A stretch of 64,000 nucleotides of DNA from Christiangramia forsetii KT0803 (GCF_000060345.1 NC_008571.1:2480001-2544000), one strand, 5' to 3'. Counted from the stretch's first letter, positions 38,201 to 49,004 are shown. The notes: generated by a model from the sequence alone, not told the origin. Made by a program: numbers and translations.

Positions 38201-39569
38201 TAGGCTGGAATGCCTGGATTCCCAGACGGTGAAGTGTAGGAGCACGGTTCAATAATACCGGATGCCCTTTCAACACATTTTCCAATATATCCCAAACTAC
38301 AGGTTCTTTCTTATCGATAATCTTCTTAGCAGACTTCACTGTTTTTACGATCCCTCTTTCTATCAGTTTTCTAATAATAAAAGGCTTGTAAAGTTCCGCT
38401 GCCATATTCTTGGGAAGACCACATTCGAACATTTTTAGTTCCGGTCCTACAACGATTACCGAACGTGCTGAATAATCCACACGCTTACCAAGCAGGTTCT
38501 GACGGAAACGCCCTTGTTTCCCTTTCAATGAATCTGAAAGTGATTTAAGCGGACGGTTAGAATCAGTTTTTACTGCTGATGATTTTCTTGTATTATCGAA
38601 TAATGAATCTACAGATTCCTGAAGCATACGTTTCTCATTTCTAAGAATCACCTCAGGAGCTTTAATCTCCATTAATCTTTTCAGACGGTTGTTACGAATA
38701 ATTACACGACGGTAAAGATCGTTCAAATCTGAAGTAGCGAAACGACCACCATCAAGAGGCACCAAAGGTCTAAGTTCCGGTGGAATAACCGGTACTACCT
38801 TCATGATCATCCATTCTGGATTGTTTTCACGATTTTTATTTGCATCACGAAGTGCTTCCACCACCTGAAGTCTCTTAAGAGCCTCCGTTTTACGTTGCTT
38901 GGAAGTTTCGTTATTAGCTTTATGTCTTAATTCATAAGAAAGTTCATCAAGATCTATTCTCTTAAGAATTTCGATTAGACATTCAGCTCCCATTTTAGCG
39001 ATAAACTTATTTGGGTCGCTGTCGTCTAAATATTGATTTTCCTGAGGAAGTTCATCTAAAATATTTAGATATTCTTCTTCCGTCAAGAAATCCATTTTCT
39101 TCAATGGTTCTCCTTCTTCATTCTTCGCATTACCTGCCTGGATCACTACATATCTTTCGTAGTAGATGATCATGTCAAGTTTCTTAGAAGGAAGTCCCAA
39201 CAAATAACCAATTTTGTTAGGTAAAGAACGGAAATACCAGATATGAGCTACAGGTACTACAAGGTTAATATGACCAACACGGTCTCTACGCACCTTCTTC
39301 TCGGTAACTTCTACACCACAACGGTCACAAACAATCCCTTTGTAACGAATTCTCTTATATTTTCCGCAGGCACACTCATAATCCTTTACAGGACCAAAAA
39401 TACGCTCACAGAACAATCCGTCACGCTCTGGTTTGTGCGTACGGTAATTGATCGTTTCAGGCTTAAGAACTTCGCCGCGAGATTCCGCAAGGATAGACTC
39501 TGGAGAAGCTAAACCTATAGAGATCTGGTTGAACCTCTGTACTGTATTTTTATCATTATTTCTAGCCAT
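35268..39569 (-). CDS. rpoC: DNA-directed RNA polymerase subunit beta'
   Basis: 1433 residues, the usual size in Bacteroidota. The catalytic [12 protein letters not shown] with its three Mg-binding Asp residues is present. The N-terminal zinc site ([16 protein letters not shown]) and the second zinc site ([16 protein letters not shown]) are also readable. It is the largest subunit of the core enzyme. It follows rpoB by 70 bases on the same strand and ends at a strong terminator. Confidence 0.99.
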   Translation of the reverse strand: MARNNDKNTVQRFNQISIGLASPESILAESRGEVLKPETINYRTHKPERDGLFCERIFGPVKDYECACGKYKRIRYKGIVCDRCGVEVTEKKVRRDRVGHINLVVPVAHIWYFRSLPNKIGYLLGLPSKKLDMIIYYERYVVIQAGNAKNEEGEPLKKMDFLTEEEYLNILDELPQENQYLDDSDPNKFIAKMGAECLIEILKRIDLDELSYELRHKANNETSKQRKTEALKRLQVVEALRDANKNRENNPEWMIMKVVPVIPPELRPLVPLDGGRFATSDLNDLYRRVIIRNNRLKRLMEIKAPEVILRNEKRMLQESVDSLFDNTRKSSAVKTDSNRPLKSLSDSLKGKQGRFRQNLLGKRVDYSARSVIVVGPELKMFECGLPKNMAAELYKPFIIRKLIERGIVKTVKSAKKIIDKKEPVVWDILENVLKGHPVLLNRAPTLHRLGIQAFQPKLIEGKAIQLHPLACTAFNADFDGDQMAVHLPLGPEAILEAQLLMLASHNILNPANGSPITVPSQDMVLGLYYMTKHKKTTKDETVIGEGLTFYSAEELVIAYNQKRVDLNAGIKIRTKDYNEEGELVYMIKDTTVGRVLFNEAVPEKAGYINEVLTKKSLREIIGKILKITSVPETSEFLDEIKGLGYGFAFRGGLSFSLGDIIIPEEKQSMIDEANEQVEGIIGNYNMGLITNNERYNQVIDIWTSTNAGLTDLAMKRIREDKQGFNSVYMMLDSGARGSKEQIRQLTGMRGLMAKPKKSNSGGGEIIENPILSNFKEGLSILEYFISTHGARKGLADTALKTADAGYLTRRLVDVSQDVIVNEDDCGTLRGVEVKPLKKNEEIVESLGERILGRISLNDVVNPSTQEHIVATNEEITEEIVAKIEAAPIESVEVRSPLTCEAKKGICIKCYGRNLATNKIVQTGEAVGVVAAQSIGEPGTQLTLRTFHVGGIAGNISEDNKLEAKFAGVAEIEDLKVVKGEAPDGGTADIVISRTAELKIKDKKTGVVLSNNNIPYGSQININDGATVKEGEVICTWDPYNGVIISEFAGKIKYENVEQGVTYQVEIDEQTGFQEKVISESRNKKLIPTLHILGKKDEVIRSYNLPVGAHLMVDNEEKIGVGKILVKIPRKSSKAGDITGGLPRVTELFEARNPSNPAVVSEIDGVVSFGKIKRGNREIIVESKLGEVKKYLVKLSNQILVQENDYVRAGMPLSDGSITPEDILNIKGPNAVQQYLVNEVQEVYRLQGVKINDKHFEVVVRQMMRKVRIVDPGDTIFLENQLVHKADFIEENNKLFGMKVIEDAGDSEKLKAGQIITPRDLRDENSILRREDKNLATARDVITATANPVLQGITRASLQTKSFISAASFQETTKVLNEAAVSGKIDYLEGLKENVIVGHRIPAGTGMRKYDSIIVGSKEEFDQMLEKKQEVNYN

Positions 39570-39639
39570 AATACTTTTTATATAGTAAACAGTAGTAGTA
39601 TCCAGTAAAGTTTACTGAATACTAACTACTGGTGACTTT

Positions 39640-42600
39640 TTATTCTTCTAATTTAATATCCAATCCAAGACCTTTCAATTCGTGCATAAGTACATTGAAA
39701 GATTCCGGCAATCCAGGTTCTGGCATTGGCTCACCCTTCACAATAGCCTCATAGGTCTTAGCTCTACCAATCACATCATCAGATTTTACCGTCAGGATTT
39801 CACGTAGGGTAGCAGAAGCTCCATAAGCCTCTAATGCCCAAACTTCCATCTCTCCAAATCTCTGACCACCAAATTGTGCCTTACCACCAAGCGGTTGCTG
39901 AGTAATAAGTGAGTATGGTCCAATAGATCTGGCGTGCATCTTATCATCGATCATATGACCTAATTTCAGCATATAAATCACACCAACTGTAGCACGTTGA
40001 TCAAATCTCATTCCGGTTCCACCATCATAAAGATACGTATGACCATATCTTGGAATTCCTGCTTTATCGGTAAGATCATTGATCTCTTCGATAGTTGCAC
40101 CGTCAAAAATTGGAGTCGCATATTTCTTCCCGTTTTTCTGACCAGCCCATCCAAGAACTGTTTCGTAGATCTGACCGATGTTCATACGTGATGGTACCCC
40201 AAGTGGGTTCAACACGATATCAACCGGAGTTCCATCTTCAAGGAATGGCATATCTTCCTGACGAACGATTCTTGCAACAATACCTTTGTTACCGTGACGT
40301 CCTGCCATCTTATCCCCTACCTTCAGCTTACGTTTCTTAGCGATGTAAACTTTAGCCAGTTTAAGAATTCCTGATGGAAGTTCATCTCCAACAGAAACGG
40401 TGAATTTCTCTCTTCTTAGGTTACCCTGAAGATCGTTTTCCTTGATTTTATAATTATGTAAAAGATCTGCAACAAGCTCATTAAGGTGATCATCTGTAGT
40501 CCATGTACCCGTAGTTAAGTGGGTATAATCGTCTACAGCATTTAACATCTTAAGCGTGTACTTCTTACCTTTTGGCATTACTTCTTCACCAAGGTCATTC
40601 TGTACTCCCTGAGCTGTTTTTCCACCTATAATAGTGAATAGTTTCTCAACAAGATCAGCCTTAAGATTAGCGAATTTAGCATCGTACTTTTTCTCTAGTG
40701 CTGCAACATCTTCTTTATCCTGAGCTCTCTTACGCTTATCTTTAATTGCTCTTGCGAACAACTTCTTATTAATAACAACACCACTTAATGATGGAGATGC
40801 CTTTAATGAAGCATCTTTTACATCACCTGCTTTGTCACCAAAGATCGCACGTAGAAGTTTTTCTTCGGGAGTTGGATCACTTTCTCCCTTAGGAGTAATC
40901 TTACCTATAAGAATATCACCAGGCTTCACTTCAGCACCAACTCTAATCATTCCGTGTTCATCAAGGTCTTTAGTAGCCTCTTCTGAAACGTTTGGAATAT
41001 CATTCGTCAATTCTTCGTTACCTAGTTTTGTATCTCTCACTTCAAGAGAGTATTCATCTATATGGATAGAGGTGAAAATATCATCTCTTACCACTTTTTC
41101 TGAAATTACAATCGCATCCTCAAAGTTGTAACCTTTCCAAGGCATGAAGGCTACCTTCATATTTCTACCTAATGCAAGTTCACCTGCTTCAGTAGCATAA
41201 CCCTGGCAAAGAACCTGTCCTTTAGTAACTCTGTCACCTACACTTATGATTGGTTTCAGGTTGATACAAGATCCCTGGTTCGTCTTACGGAATTTAATAA
41301 GGTTGTAAGATTTTGAATCATCATCAAAACTTACCATTCTTTCCTCTTCAGTACGATCGTACTTAATTACAATCTTATTTGCATCTACATATTCTACTTC
41401 TCCTTCTCCTTCAGCATTAATCAATACTCGAGAATCTGTAGCTACCTGTCTTTCAAGTCCAGTTCCAACAATAGGAGAATCTGTTCTTAAAAGTGGTACT
41501 GCCTGACGCATCATGTTTGATCCCATCAATGCACGGTTGGCATCATCATGTTCCAGGAATGGAATTAATGAAGCCGAAATAGAGGAGATCTGGTTTGGTG
41601 CAACATCGGTATAATGTATCTCCTTAGGATCAACTACCGGGAAATCACCCTCCATACGTGCAATTACACGATCTGTATCTATAGTTCCGTCATCTTTTAA
41701 TGGAATGTTAGCCTGAGCTATCTTCTTACCTTCTTCTTCTTCAGCGCTTAAATAAATTGGCTCTTCGGAAGTATTGATCTTACCATCGGTTACACTTCGG
41801 TATGGAGTTTCAATGAATCCCATTCCGTTCACTTTTGCATAAACAGAAAGTGAAGAGATCAAACCAATATTCGGACCTTCAGGAGTTTCAATAGGACAAA
41901 GTCTTCCGTAGTGAGTATAGTGAACATCACGTACCTCGAACCCTGCTCTTTCTCTTGATAAACCACCTGGTCCTAATGCGGAAAGTCTACGCTTATGCGT
42001 GATTTCTGCAAGAGGGTTCGTCTGGTCCATGAACTGAGATAACTGGTTAGTTCCGAAGAAAGAGTTGATCACAGAAGACAATGTCTTCGCGTTGATCAAG
42101 TCAATTGGAGTAAACACTTCGTTATCACGAACGTTCATACGCTCACGGATTGTTCTTGCCATACGAGCAAGACCAACACCGAACTGCTGAGATAACTGCT
42201 CACCTACAGTTCTTACACGACGGTTAGAAAGGTGATCAATATCATCAATCTCAGCTTTAGAGTTGATAAGTTCAATTAAATATTTAACAATGGTAATAAT
42301 GTCTAATTTGGTAAGCACCTGCTTATCCATTTCAACATCAAGACCAAGCTTTTTGTTCATTCTATATCTACCAACTTCTCCAAGGCTGTAACGCTGATCT
42401 GAGAAGAAAAGTTTGTCGATAATTCCACGAGCAGTTTCCTCATCTGGCGGTTCAGCATTACGAAGCTGACGATAGATATGTTCTACCGCTTCTTTTTCAG
42501 AGTTGGTAGGATCTTTTTGTAGTGTATTATGAATGATCGCATAATCACCGGTTTGGTTATCTTCTTTATGAAGAAGAATCGTTTTACTTCCGGTTTCAAG

Positions 42601-43452
42601 AATTTCTTCTATGTGATCTTTTTCAAGTTCTGTATCACGGTCAAGAACGATCTCGTTACGTTCGATAGAGACAACTTCTCCGGTATCTTCATCTACGAAA
42701 TCTTCGTACCATGTATTTAATACTCTTGCCGCAAGTTTACGTCCAAGGTATTTTTTAAGTCCTGTTTTAGATACCTTCACTTCTTCCGCAAGGTCAAAGA
42801 TCTCCAAAATATCTTTATCACGCTCAAATCCGATAGCACGGAAAAGCGTGGTAACAGGTAATTTTTTCTTACGATCGATATACGCGTACATTACGCTGTT
42901 AATATCGGTAGCAAATTCTATCCATGATCCTTTAAAAGGAATTACACGGGCAGAATATAATTTAGTTCCATTTGCATGGAAAGACTGTCCAAAGAAAACC
43001 CCTGGAGAACGGTGTAGCTGAGAAACTACTACTCGCTCGGCACCGTTGATGCAGAAAGTTCCGCTAGGTGTCATATAAGGGATAGTTCCCAAATAAACGT
43101 CCTGTACGATGGTTTCAAAATCTTCGTGTTCAGGGTCGGTACAGTATAACTTAAGTCTCGCCTTAAGTGGTACACTATAGGTCAATCCGCGTTCTATACA
43201 CTCCTGAATGGAATATCTCGGCGGGTCCACAAAATAATCTAAGAATTCTAGTACAAATTGATTACGGGTGTCCGTAATGGGGAAGTTTTCTAGGAAGGTG
43301 TTGTAAAGACCTTCATTTCCCCGCTCTTCTGATTTTGTCTCTAATTGAAAGAAGTCCTGAAAAGACTTAATCTGCAGATCCAGAAAGTCCGGATAAGCAG
43401 GCTTGTTCTTAACAGAAGAGAAACTCAATCTTTCAGTTTGCTTTGCTAACAT
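39640..43452 (-). CDS. rpoB: DNA-directed RNA polymerase subunit beta
   Basis: 1270 residues from the ATG at 43452 ([13 protein letters not shown]). The rifampicin-binding cluster is visible as [17 protein letters not shown] and [26 protein letters not shown]. The switch region is [12 protein letters not shown]. It forms the catalytic core with beta'. It is preceded by a long hairpin in the rplL-rpoB spacer. Confidence 0.99.
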   Translation of the reverse strand: MLAKQTERLSFSSVKNKPAYPDFLDLQIKSFQDFFQLETKSEERGNEGLYNTFLENFPITDTRNQFVLEFLDYFVDPPRYSIQECIERGLTYSVPLKARLKLYCTDPEHEDFETIVQDVYLGTIPYMTPSGTFCINGAERVVVSQLHRSPGVFFGQSFHANGTKLYSARVIPFKGSWIEFATDINSVMYAYIDRKKKLPVTTLFRAIGFERDKDILEIFDLAEEVKVSKTGLKKYLGRKLAARVLNTWYEDFVDEDTGEVVSIERNEIVLDRDTELEKDHIEEILETGSKTILLHKEDNQTGDYAIIHNTLQKDPTNSEKEAVEHIYRQLRNAEPPDEETARGIIDKLFFSDQRYSLGEVGRYRMNKKLGLDVEMDKQVLTKLDIITIVKYLIELINSKAEIDDIDHLSNRRVRTVGEQLSQQFGVGLARMARTIRERMNVRDNEVFTPIDLINAKTLSSVINSFFGTNQLSQFMDQTNPLAEITHKRRLSALGPGGLSRERAGFEVRDVHYTHYGRLCPIETPEGPNIGLISSLSVYAKVNGMGFIETPYRSVTDGKINTSEEPIYLSAEEEEGKKIAQANIPLKDDGTIDTDRVIARMEGDFPVVDPKEIHYTDVAPNQISSISASLIPFLEHDDANRALMGSNMMRQAVPLLRTDSPIVGTGLERQVATDSRVLINAEGEGEVEYVDANKIVIKYDRTEEERMVSFDDDSKSYNLIKFRKTNQGSCINLKPIISVGDRVTKGQVLCQGYATEAGELALGRNMKVAFMPWKGYNFEDAIVISEKVVRDDIFTSIHIDEYSLEVRDTKLGNEELTNDIPNVSEEATKDLDEHGMIRVGAEVKPGDILIGKITPKGESDPTPEEKLLRAIFGDKAGDVKDASLKASPSLSGVVINKKLFARAIKDKRKRAQDKEDVAALEKKYDAKFANLKADLVEKLFTIIGGKTAQGVQNDLGEEVMPKGKKYTLKMLNAVDDYTHLTTGTWTTDDHLNELVADLLHNYKIKENDLQGNLRREKFTVSVGDELPSGILKLAKVYIAKKRKLKVGDKMAGRHGNKGIVARIVRQEDMPFLEDGTPVDIVLNPLGVPSRMNIGQIYETVLGWAGQKNGKKYATPIFDGATIEEINDLTDKAGIPRYGHTYLYDGGTGMRFDQRATVGVIYMLKLGHMIDDKMHARSIGPYSLITQQPLGGKAQFGGQRFGEMEVWALEAYGASATLREILTVKSDDVIGRAKTYEAIVKGEPMPEPGLPESFNVLMHELKGLGLDIKLEE

Positions 43453-43522
43453 CAATGGACGGGATTATAATTTATATATAAAAAACTGCGTTTTTTGAAC
43501 TTAAGTTCTATATACGCAAAAT

Positions 43523-43561
43523 GGTTTAGACCTCCAGGAGTGTATCCCTGAGGTCTAAACC
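43523..43561 (-). promoter_or_regulatory. Long hairpin in the rplL-rpoB spacer
   Basis: GGTTTAGACCTC (43523-43534) and GAGGTCTAAACC (43550-43561) pair perfectly over 12 bp, and CAGG/CCTG extends the stem after a bulge. No T run follows on the minus strand. A processing site or partial attenuator, as known between rplL and rpoB in Escherichia coli, is the natural reading. Confidence 0.6.
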
Positions 43562-43585
43562 TAAATAATATTGCTTGTGCTAAGC

Positions 43586-43960
43586 TTATTTAAGCTCAAC
43601 CTCAGCTCCTGCTTCTTCTAACTGTGCTTTTAATGCTTCAGCTTCGTCTTTTGCAACTCCTTCTTTAACTGGTTTTGGAGCTTCGTCTACTAATGCTTTT
43701 GCATCTTTAAGACCAAGACCTGTAAGTTCTTTTACCAACTTAACTACTGCCAATTTAGATCCACCTGGAGCAGTAAGAATTACGTCGAATTCTGTTTGCT
43801 CTTCAGCTTCTTCACCACCAGCGGCACCACCACCAGCAACAGCTACTGCAGCAGCAGCAGGCTCAATACCATATTCTTCTTTTAAAATATCAGCTAATTC
43901 GTTTACTTCTTTTACAGTAAGATTAACTAATTGTTCTGCGAAATCTTTTAAATCTGCCAT
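43586..43960 (-). CDS. rplL: 50S ribosomal protein L7/L12
   Basis: 124 residues. An N-terminal dimerisation helix ([23 protein letters not shown]), an Ala/Gly-rich hinge ([14 protein letters not shown]) and the C-terminal factor-binding domain ([16 protein letters not shown]). It forms the ribosomal stalk with L10. It is in the rplKAJL-rpoBC series, 57 bases after rplJ. Confidence 0.98.
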   Translation of the reverse strand: MADLKDFAEQLVNLTVKEVNELADILKEEYGIEPAAAAVAVAGGGAAGGEEAEEQTEFDVILTAPGGSKLAVVKLVKELTGLGLKDAKALVDEAPKPVKEGVAKDEAEALKAQLEEAGAEVELK

Positions 43961-44017
43961 TTTCTATCGTTTTTAAAAAGTTCTTTAATTTATAATTGTT
44001 AAAAAGTGCGTACTATA

Positions 44018-44539
44018 TTATCCCTCTTTTTCTGAAAGGGTTTTAAGGATTCCTGCGATCTTTCCACCACCTGATTTAAGTGCGGAAACAACATTTTTAG
44101 CAGGAGATTGAAGTAATCCAACGATATCCCCGATAACTTCTTCTTTAGACTTGATATTAACAAGTGTATCAAGATAGTCGTCACCTACATAAATAGCTTC
44201 TTCTACAAAAGCTCCTTTAAGTAAAGGTTTCTCAGATTTCTTTCTAAATTCCTTAATAACTTTCGCCGGAGCGTTTCCGGTTTCAGAAAGCATTATTGAG
44301 GTATTGCCTTTTAAAACTGTAGGAAGTTCACCGAAATCTTTTTCAGCAGCTTCCATCGCTTTAGCAAGCAATGTATTCTTAACTACCGCTAATTTTACGT
44401 TTGCTTTAAAACAAGCTCTACGTAAGTTAGAAGTACTTCCAGCATCCAGGCCAGAAATGTCAGCCAAATAGATAGTTGGATTTTCGGCTAACTGGGCAGT
44501 TAAAGCTTCTATAACTTGTGCTTTTTCTTCTCTTGTCAT
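44018..44539 (-). CDS. rplJ: 50S ribosomal protein L10
   Basis: 173 residues. The N-terminal globular part (TIYLADISGLDAGSTSNLRR, KNTLLAKAM) binds 23S rRNA, and the C-terminal helix (LQSPAKNVVSALKSGGGKIAGILKTL) carries L7/L12 dimers. It starts 9 bases after rplA. Confidence 0.98.
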   Translation of the reverse strand: MTREEKAQVIEALTAQLAENPTIYLADISGLDAGSTSNLRRACFKANVKLAVVKNTLLAKAMEAAEKDFGELPTVLKGNTSIMLSETGNAPAKVIKEFRKKSEKPLLKGAFVEEAIYVGDDYLDTLVNIKSKEEVIGDIVGLLQSPAKNVVSALKSGGGKIAGILKTLSEKEG

Positions 44540-44548
44540 AATCTTAAA

Positions 44549-45247
44549 TTATTGCTCAGTAAACCTTTTAGTATCAATCTGTACACTCGGGCTCATGGTA
44601 CTAGACATGTAAATTGTCTTAATGTACACTCCTTTAGCTGCCTGAGGCTTCAATTTTACCAGCGTAGTTAATAATTCTCTTGCATTACCAGCAATTTTCT
44701 CAGCATCAAAAGATGCTTTTCCAACTCCAGCATGCACAATTCCGTGCTTATCTACCTTAAAGTCAATCTTACCAGCTTTAACATCAGAAACTGCCTTAGC
44801 AATATCCATAGTTACAGTACCAGTCTTAGGGTTAGGCATTAAACCTCTTGGTCCTAGAACTCGTCCTAATGGTCCAAGTTTACCCATAACGCTAGGCATC
44901 GTGATAATTACATCAACATCTGTCCAACCGCCTTTTATCTTATCAAGGTATTCATCTAATCCCACGTAATCGGCACCAGCTTCTTTAGCCTCTTCTTCCT
45001 TATCTGGAGTCACAAGAGCCAAAACTTTAACGTCTTTACCAGTACCATGAGGAAGTGTTACCACACCTCTCACCATTTGATTTGCTTTTCTAGGATCTAC
45101 GTTCAAACGAACCGCTAAATCCACAGAAGCATCAAAGTTTGCGTTGGAAACTTCTTTTATCAAAGCTGAAGCTTCGGCAACCGTATAGGTTTTGCCGTTC
45201 TCAATCTTAGACTGAGCTTCTTTTTGCTTTTTAGTTAATTTTGCCAT
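44549..45247 (-). CDS. rplA: 50S ribosomal protein L1
   Basis: 232 residues. The signature [16 protein letters not shown] is present, along with an [17 protein letters not shown]-contact block. It forms the movable L1 stalk of the large subunit. In many bacteria L1 also represses its own operon by binding the mRNA; no mimic site was checked here. It starts 19 bases after rplK. Confidence 0.98.
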   Translation of the reverse strand: MAKLTKKQKEAQSKIENGKTYTVAEASALIKEVSNANFDASVDLAVRLNVDPRKANQMVRGVVTLPHGTGKDVKVLALVTPDKEEEAKEAGADYVGLDEYLDKIKGGWTDVDVIITMPSVMGKLGPLGRVLGPRGLMPNPKTGTVTMDIAKAVSDVKAGKIDFKVDKHGIVHAGVGKASFDAEKIAGNARELLTTLVKLKPQAAKGVYIKTIYMSSTMSPSVQIDTKRFTEQ

Positions 45248-45266
45248 TTCTTAATTTCTTTTTGGA

Positions 45267-45704
45267 TTAAAACGGTGCATCACCTTTTACAGTTATTCCC
45301 ATCGAACGAGCTGTTCCGGCAACCATTTTCATTGCAGACTCTACAGTAAATGCATTAAGATCCTGCATCTTGTCTTCTGCAATCGCTTTAACCTGATCCC
45401 AAGAAACACTAGCCACTTTTTTTCTGTTCGGCTCACCAGAACCTTTTTTAGTCTTAGCCGCTTCCATCAATTGTACTGCTGCAGGTGGAGTCTTGATCAC
45501 AAAATCAAAAGACTTATCCTTATATACAGTAATTGCAACTGGAAGCACCTTTCCTTGCTTATCCTGAGTTCTACCATTGAATTGCTTACAGAATTCCATG
45601 ATATTTACCCCGGCAGCACCTAAAGCAGGTCCAACTGGTGGTGATGGGTTAGCAGCACCTCCGCGAACTTGTAGTTTTACAACTTTACTTACTTCTTTTG
45701 CCAT
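45267..45704 (-). CDS. rplK: 50S ribosomal protein L11
   Basis: 145 residues. The conserved N-terminal [15 protein letters not shown] and the C-terminal rRNA-binding domain ([20 protein letters not shown]) are present. It sits at the GTPase-associated centre with L10. It follows nusG by 73 bases. Confidence 0.98.
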
Positions 45705-45777
45705 TTTTCAAATTTTTAAATGATCGTTTATTGAGTGGAAGCTTAAAAAACAATCAAAAAATATGTAACAGTTATTA

Positions 45778-46335
45778 TTATACTTTTTCTACTTGCATAT
45801 AGCTTAACTCCAATGGTGTTTTTCTTCCGAAAATTTTCACCATTACTTCAAGCTTACGCTTTTCTTCATTGATCTTTTCTACCGTACCATTAAATCCGTT
45901 AAATGGTCCGTCAATTACCTTAATAGTTTCACCAATTGTAAAAGGAATCGCAACATTATCAGCCTTCACAGAAAGTTCATCGACTTTCCCTAGCATTCTA
46001 TTCACTTCAGATTTTCTAAGCGGCACAGGATCTCCTCCTTTTGTTTCTCCTAGAAATCCAATAACTCCATTGATACCTTTAATTATATGAGGAATTTCAC
46101 CTCCAATATTGGCTTGAATCATTACATAACCTGGAAAATAAACTCTTTCTTTATTTACCTTTTTCCCGTTACGAATTTGAATTACTTTTTCAGTAGGAAC
46201 AAGAACCTGATCTATGGCATCTTGAAGCCCGAGGTATTCGATTTCTTTTTCAATATAATCTTTAACCTTATTCTCCTGTCCGCTAACGGCACGAACCACA
46301 TACCACTTTTTCTCTTTTGCTTCTGCCATAGCCAT
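45778..46335 (-). CDS. nusG: Transcription termination/antitermination factor NusG
   Basis: 185 residues. NGN domain (KKWYVVRAVSGQENKVKDYIEK, PGYVMIQ) and C-terminal KOW domain (VIDGPFNGFNGTVEKI). It binds RNA polymerase and couples it to Rho or the ribosome. Two ATGs lie two codons apart (46335 and 46329); either could be the start. It begins 5 bases after secE. Confidence 0.97.
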   Translation of the reverse strand: MAMAEAKEKKWYVVRAVSGQENKVKDYIEKEIEYLGLQDAIDQVLVPTEKVIQIRNGKKVNKERVYFPGYVMIQANIGGEIPHIIKGINGVIGFLGETKGGDPVPLRKSEVNRMLGKVDELSVKADNVAIPFTIGETIKVIDGPFNGFNGTVEKINEEKRKLEVMVKIFGRKTPLELSYMQVEKV

Positions 46336-46340
46336 CTTAA

Positions 46341-46538
46341 TTATGATTTAACCCATTCGAAGTATTGCTCAATCGCTCCACTAAAAAGCGTATCAACACC
46401 CCAAATTGCTAATGAAAAAATAATCGAGAATACTGCAACAATTACTGTAAGCCTTTGAGCTTCAGACCAGCTTGTCCAGGTAACGTGGTTTCTTAACTCG
46501 TTATATGATTCTGAAATGTAATTAACAATTCCTGCCAT
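46341..46538 (-). CDS. secE: Preprotein translocase subunit SecE
   Basis: 65 residues, the short single-helix form. YISESYNELRNHVTWTSWSEAQR is the cytoplasmic amphipathic helix, followed by one membrane helix (about 29-50). It is a component of the SecYEG channel. It lies between tRNA-Trp and nusG as in most bacteria. Confidence 0.95.
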   Translation of the reverse strand: MAGIVNYISESYNELRNHVTWTSWSEAQRLTVIVAVFSIIFSLAIWGVDTLFSGAIEQYFEWVKS

Positions 46539-46555
46539 TTTTTAAAAAGATATTT

Positions 46556-46634
46556 GCACGGGTTGAGAGGCTCCCTTCGACTTCGCTCAGGACAGGCTTC
46601 TCGCCTCGTTTAATCAGCACGGGTTGAGAGGCTC
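46556..46634 (-). repeat. 18-bp direct repeat of the tRNA-Trp 3' end around a short CTTCGA repeat
   Basis: GCACGGGTTGAGAGGCTC occurs at 46556-46573 and again at 46617-46634, where it is the 3' end of tRNA-Trp plus one flanking base. The 43 bases between them hold CCTTCGACTTCGCTCAGGACAGG and CTTCTCGCC. Confidence 0.8.
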
Positions 46635-46690
46635 GAACTCCCGACACCTGGTTTTGGAGACCAGTGCTCTACCAACTGAGCTAAACCCGT
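46618..46690 (-). tRNA. tRNA-Trp (anticodon CCA)
   Basis: A minus-strand cloverleaf from ACGGGTT to AACCCGT with discriminator G, as expected for Trp identity. The anticodon loop CTCCAAA gives CCA. It lies between tuf and secE, a conserved bacterial position. The 3' CCA is not encoded. Confidence 0.96.
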
Positions 46691-46701
46691 AAATATAAGT
46701 G

Positions 46702-46730
46702 AAGGTATCCCGCTCTTCACGGGATACCTT
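46702..46730 (-). other. Hairpin between tuf and tRNA-Trp
   Basis: The perfect 11-bp stem AAGGTATCCCG/CGGGATACCTT has a 7-base loop. On the minus strand it lacks a following T run, so readthrough into tRNA-Trp with RNA processing here is more likely than full termination. Confidence 0.6.
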
Positions 46731-46748
46731 TTTATATTAAAATAATTC

Positions 46749-47936
46749 TTAATCTAGAATTTCAGTTACCTGACCAGCACCTACAGTTCTACCACCTTCA
46801 CGGATAGCAAAACGAAGACCTTGATTCATAGCAATTGCTTGGATAAGCTCTACTGTAATAGTAAGGTTATCTCCAGGCATTACCATTTCTACACCATCAG
46901 GAAGACTAATTGTTCCAGTTACATCAGTTGTACGTACGTAAAACTGAGGACGGTAATTGTTATGGAATGGAGTGTGACGTCCACCTTCTTCTTTCTTAAG
47001 GATATAAACCTCTGCTTTAAACTTAGCGTGAGGAGTTACAGATCCAGGCTTAGTAATTACCATACCTCTAGAAATTTGAGATTTCTCAATACCTCTTAGA
47101 AGAATACCAACGTTATCACCAGCTTCACCTCTATCAAGAATTTTACGGAACATCTCAACTCCAGTAATTGTAGAAGTAAGTTTTCCTGCACCCATACCAA
47201 TAATCTCTATAGGATCTCCAGTATTAGCAACACCAGTTTCTATACGTCCAGTTGCAACAGTACCACGACCAGTAATAGAGAATACATCTTCTATAGGCAT
47301 CAAGAATGCTTTATCAACATCACGCTCAGGAAGTTCAATCCAAGTATCAACTGCTTCCATAAGCTCAAGAACAGTCTTAGACCATTTCTCATCTCCTTCT
47401 AAAGCTCCAAGTGCAGAACCTGAAATTACAGGACCATTATCACCATCATACTCGTAGAAAGAAAGAAGATCTCTAACTTCCATTTCAACTAGCTCTAAAA
47501 GCTCTTCATCATCAACAAGGTCAACTTTATTCAAGAATACAACGATTCTTGGAATACCAACCTGACGTCCAAGAAGGATGTGCTCACGAGTTTGTGGCAT
47601 AGGACCATCAGTCGCAGCAACAACAAGAATAGCACCATCCATCTGAGCAGCACCAGTTACCATGTTCTTAACATAATCGGCGTGACCAGGACAATCAACG
47701 TGTGCATAGTGACGCTTCTCTGTTGAATACTCAACGTGAGAAGAGTTAATAGTTATACCTCTTTCTTTTTCTTCTGGAGCGTTGTCAATTTGATCAAACG
47801 CACTAGCTTCTGAATATCCAGCATCAGCCATTACCTTAGTAATCGCTGCAGTTAAAGTAGTTTTTCCGTGATCTACGTGTCCAATTGTACCAATATTAAG
47901 GTGCGGTTTGGAACGGTCGTATTTTTCCTTTGCCAT
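46749..47936 (-). CDS. tuf: Elongation factor Tu
   Basis: 395 residues. GTPase motifs [18 protein letters not shown] and NKVD are present, with the Thr switch in [12 protein letters not shown]; domains II and III are complete to GAGQVTEIL. It delivers aminoacyl-tRNA to the ribosome. It sits directly downstream of tRNA-Thr(GGU), giving the tRNA-tufB arrangement known from Escherichia coli. Confidence 0.99.
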   Translation of the reverse strand: MAKEKYDRSKPHLNIGTIGHVDHGKTTLTAAITKVMADAGYSEASAFDQIDNAPEEKERGITINSSHVEYSTEKRHYAHVDCPGHADYVKNMVTGAAQMDGAILVVAATDGPMPQTREHILLGRQVGIPRIVVFLNKVDLVDDEELLELVEMEVRDLLSFYEYDGDNGPVISGSALGALEGDEKWSKTVLELMEAVDTWIELPERDVDKAFLMPIEDVFSITGRGTVATGRIETGVANTGDPIEIIGMGAGKLTSTITGVEMFRKILDRGEAGDNVGILLRGIEKSQISRGMVITKPGSVTPHAKFKAEVYILKKEEGGRHTPFHNNYRPQFYVRTTDVTGTISLPDGVEMVMPGDNLTITVELIQAIAMNQGLRFAIREGGRTVGAGQVTEILD

Positions 47937-47993
47937 AATTAATACTTATTTAATCTTAGTTATATATTAGTGTTCAATTTTATACAAAACTAG

Positions 47994-48065
<72 letters not shown>

Positions 48066-48220
48066 CAGACAATTGACTGTTTCAAACAGCAATAACCATA
48101 AACCTATAAGGGGCTTATGGATAGGATCAGGTTCGAGGTATTTCAGTCATTTTGCCCCGAATGGGTAAACCGAAATAATCGGTTGTTGTGACCGGATAAA
48201 CCTGATTCAATTAAATATAG
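48066..48220 (-). other. Structured spacer between tRNA-Gly and tRNA-Thr(GGU)
   Basis: No gene is seen. Several pairings are visible: ATCAGGTT (48126-48133) with AACCTGAT (48199-48206), AACCGA/TCGGTT (48168-48184) inside it, and a CTGTTTGAAACAG palindrome near the tRNA. It may be a tRNA-processing spacer or an unannotated RNA. Confidence 0.35.
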
Positions 48221-48223
48221 AAT

Positions 48224-48280
48224 GAGAGACCATATTTCCTTCGATTCCGCTTTCACTTCACTCAGGACAGGCTTCTCACC
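48224..48280 (-). repeat. Degenerate tRNA-Gly tail plus CTTCGA repeat
   Basis: GAGAGACC resembles GGGAGACC at the 3' end of the neighbouring tRNA-Gly, and is followed by CCTTCGATTCCGC...ACTCAGGACAGGCTTCTC. It is the most decayed of the four copies. Confidence 0.4.
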
Positions 48281-48344
48281 CTTCTTTCTATTTCCAACAT
48301 CTTTCAATTAAAAATCAAATTCTGTTTTCTTTAGAAAAACTTAG

Positions 48345-48417
48345 AGCGGGAGACCGGGTTCGAACCGGCGACATTCAGCTTGGAAGGCTGACGCTCTACC
48401 AACTGAGCTACTCCCGC
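48345..48417 (-). tRNA. tRNA-Gly (anticodon UCC)
   Basis: A minus-strand cloverleaf from GCGGGAG to CTCCCGC with discriminator T. The anticodon loop CTTCCAA gives UCC. Confidence 0.95.
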
Positions 48418-48491
48418 ATTTAATTCAAGATTTAAAATTCAAGATTCAAAATTAATTTTGAATTCAGAATTCAGAGTTTTGAATTTATTGG

Positions 48492-48573
<82 letters not shown>

Positions 48574-48766
48574 AATTTTACCACTATTTCATAGAACCAT
48601 AGCTGAAACAGCTAAGCTTATGATGGTTTTAAAACGGCTGCAAATTAAAGCAAATTTGAAGCACCATCCAAAGCATTTTTTAAAATTTCAGAAGAAAAAT
48701 TTTTAAAGCCTTAAAAATTAATAATTTAAATTTTAAAAAATCTTCCGAAATTCGGTAATATCAAAA

Positions 48767-48824
48767 TTTCAAGAGCCGATGGAGGGACTCCCTTCGACTA
48801 AGCTCAGGATAAACTTCTCGTCCC
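48767..48824 (-). repeat. tRNA-Thr 3'-end copy fused to CTTCGA repeat
   Basis: 24 bases (48767-48790, TTTCAAGAGCCGATGGAGGG then ACTC) exactly repeat the tRNA-Thr 3' end and flank found at 48873-48896. They switch to CCTTCGACTAAGCTCAGGAT... at the point where the tRNA would continue into its T loop. Confidence 0.8.
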
Positions 48825-48879
48825 TTCTTTTACTAAGATCAAAATCTCAACAAAACCTGTGCATTTTCAATTTTTCAAG

Positions 48880-48953
48880 AGCCGATGGAGGGACTCGAAC
48901 CCACGACCTGCTGATTACAAATCAGCTGCTCTAGCCAGCTGAGCTACATCGGC
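48880..48953 (-). tRNA. tRNA-Thr (anticodon UGU), second copy
   Basis: Sequence identical to the tRNA at 27450-27523. It is the first tRNA of the Thr-Tyr-Gly-Thr cluster leading to tuf, and has a consensus promoter about 55 bases upstream. Confidence 0.95.
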
Positions 48954-48976
48954 CTTTTATGCTACTTTTTCAGCAT

Positions 48977-49003
48977 AAAAAAGTCCGCTATTTCTAACGG
49001 ACT
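48977..49003 (-). terminator. raiA: raiA terminator
   Basis: AGTCCGTTA/TAGCGGACT (one G-T pair) with a GAAA loop, followed on the minus strand by six T. The -7 box of the tRNA promoter touches its upstream arm. Confidence 0.8.
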
Positions 49004-49004
49004 G

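Noticed and set aside
35545-43200. Many plus-strand frames opposite rpoB and rpoC
   Set aside because: Antisense shadows of highly conserved polymerase genes; no promoters or recognisable proteins.
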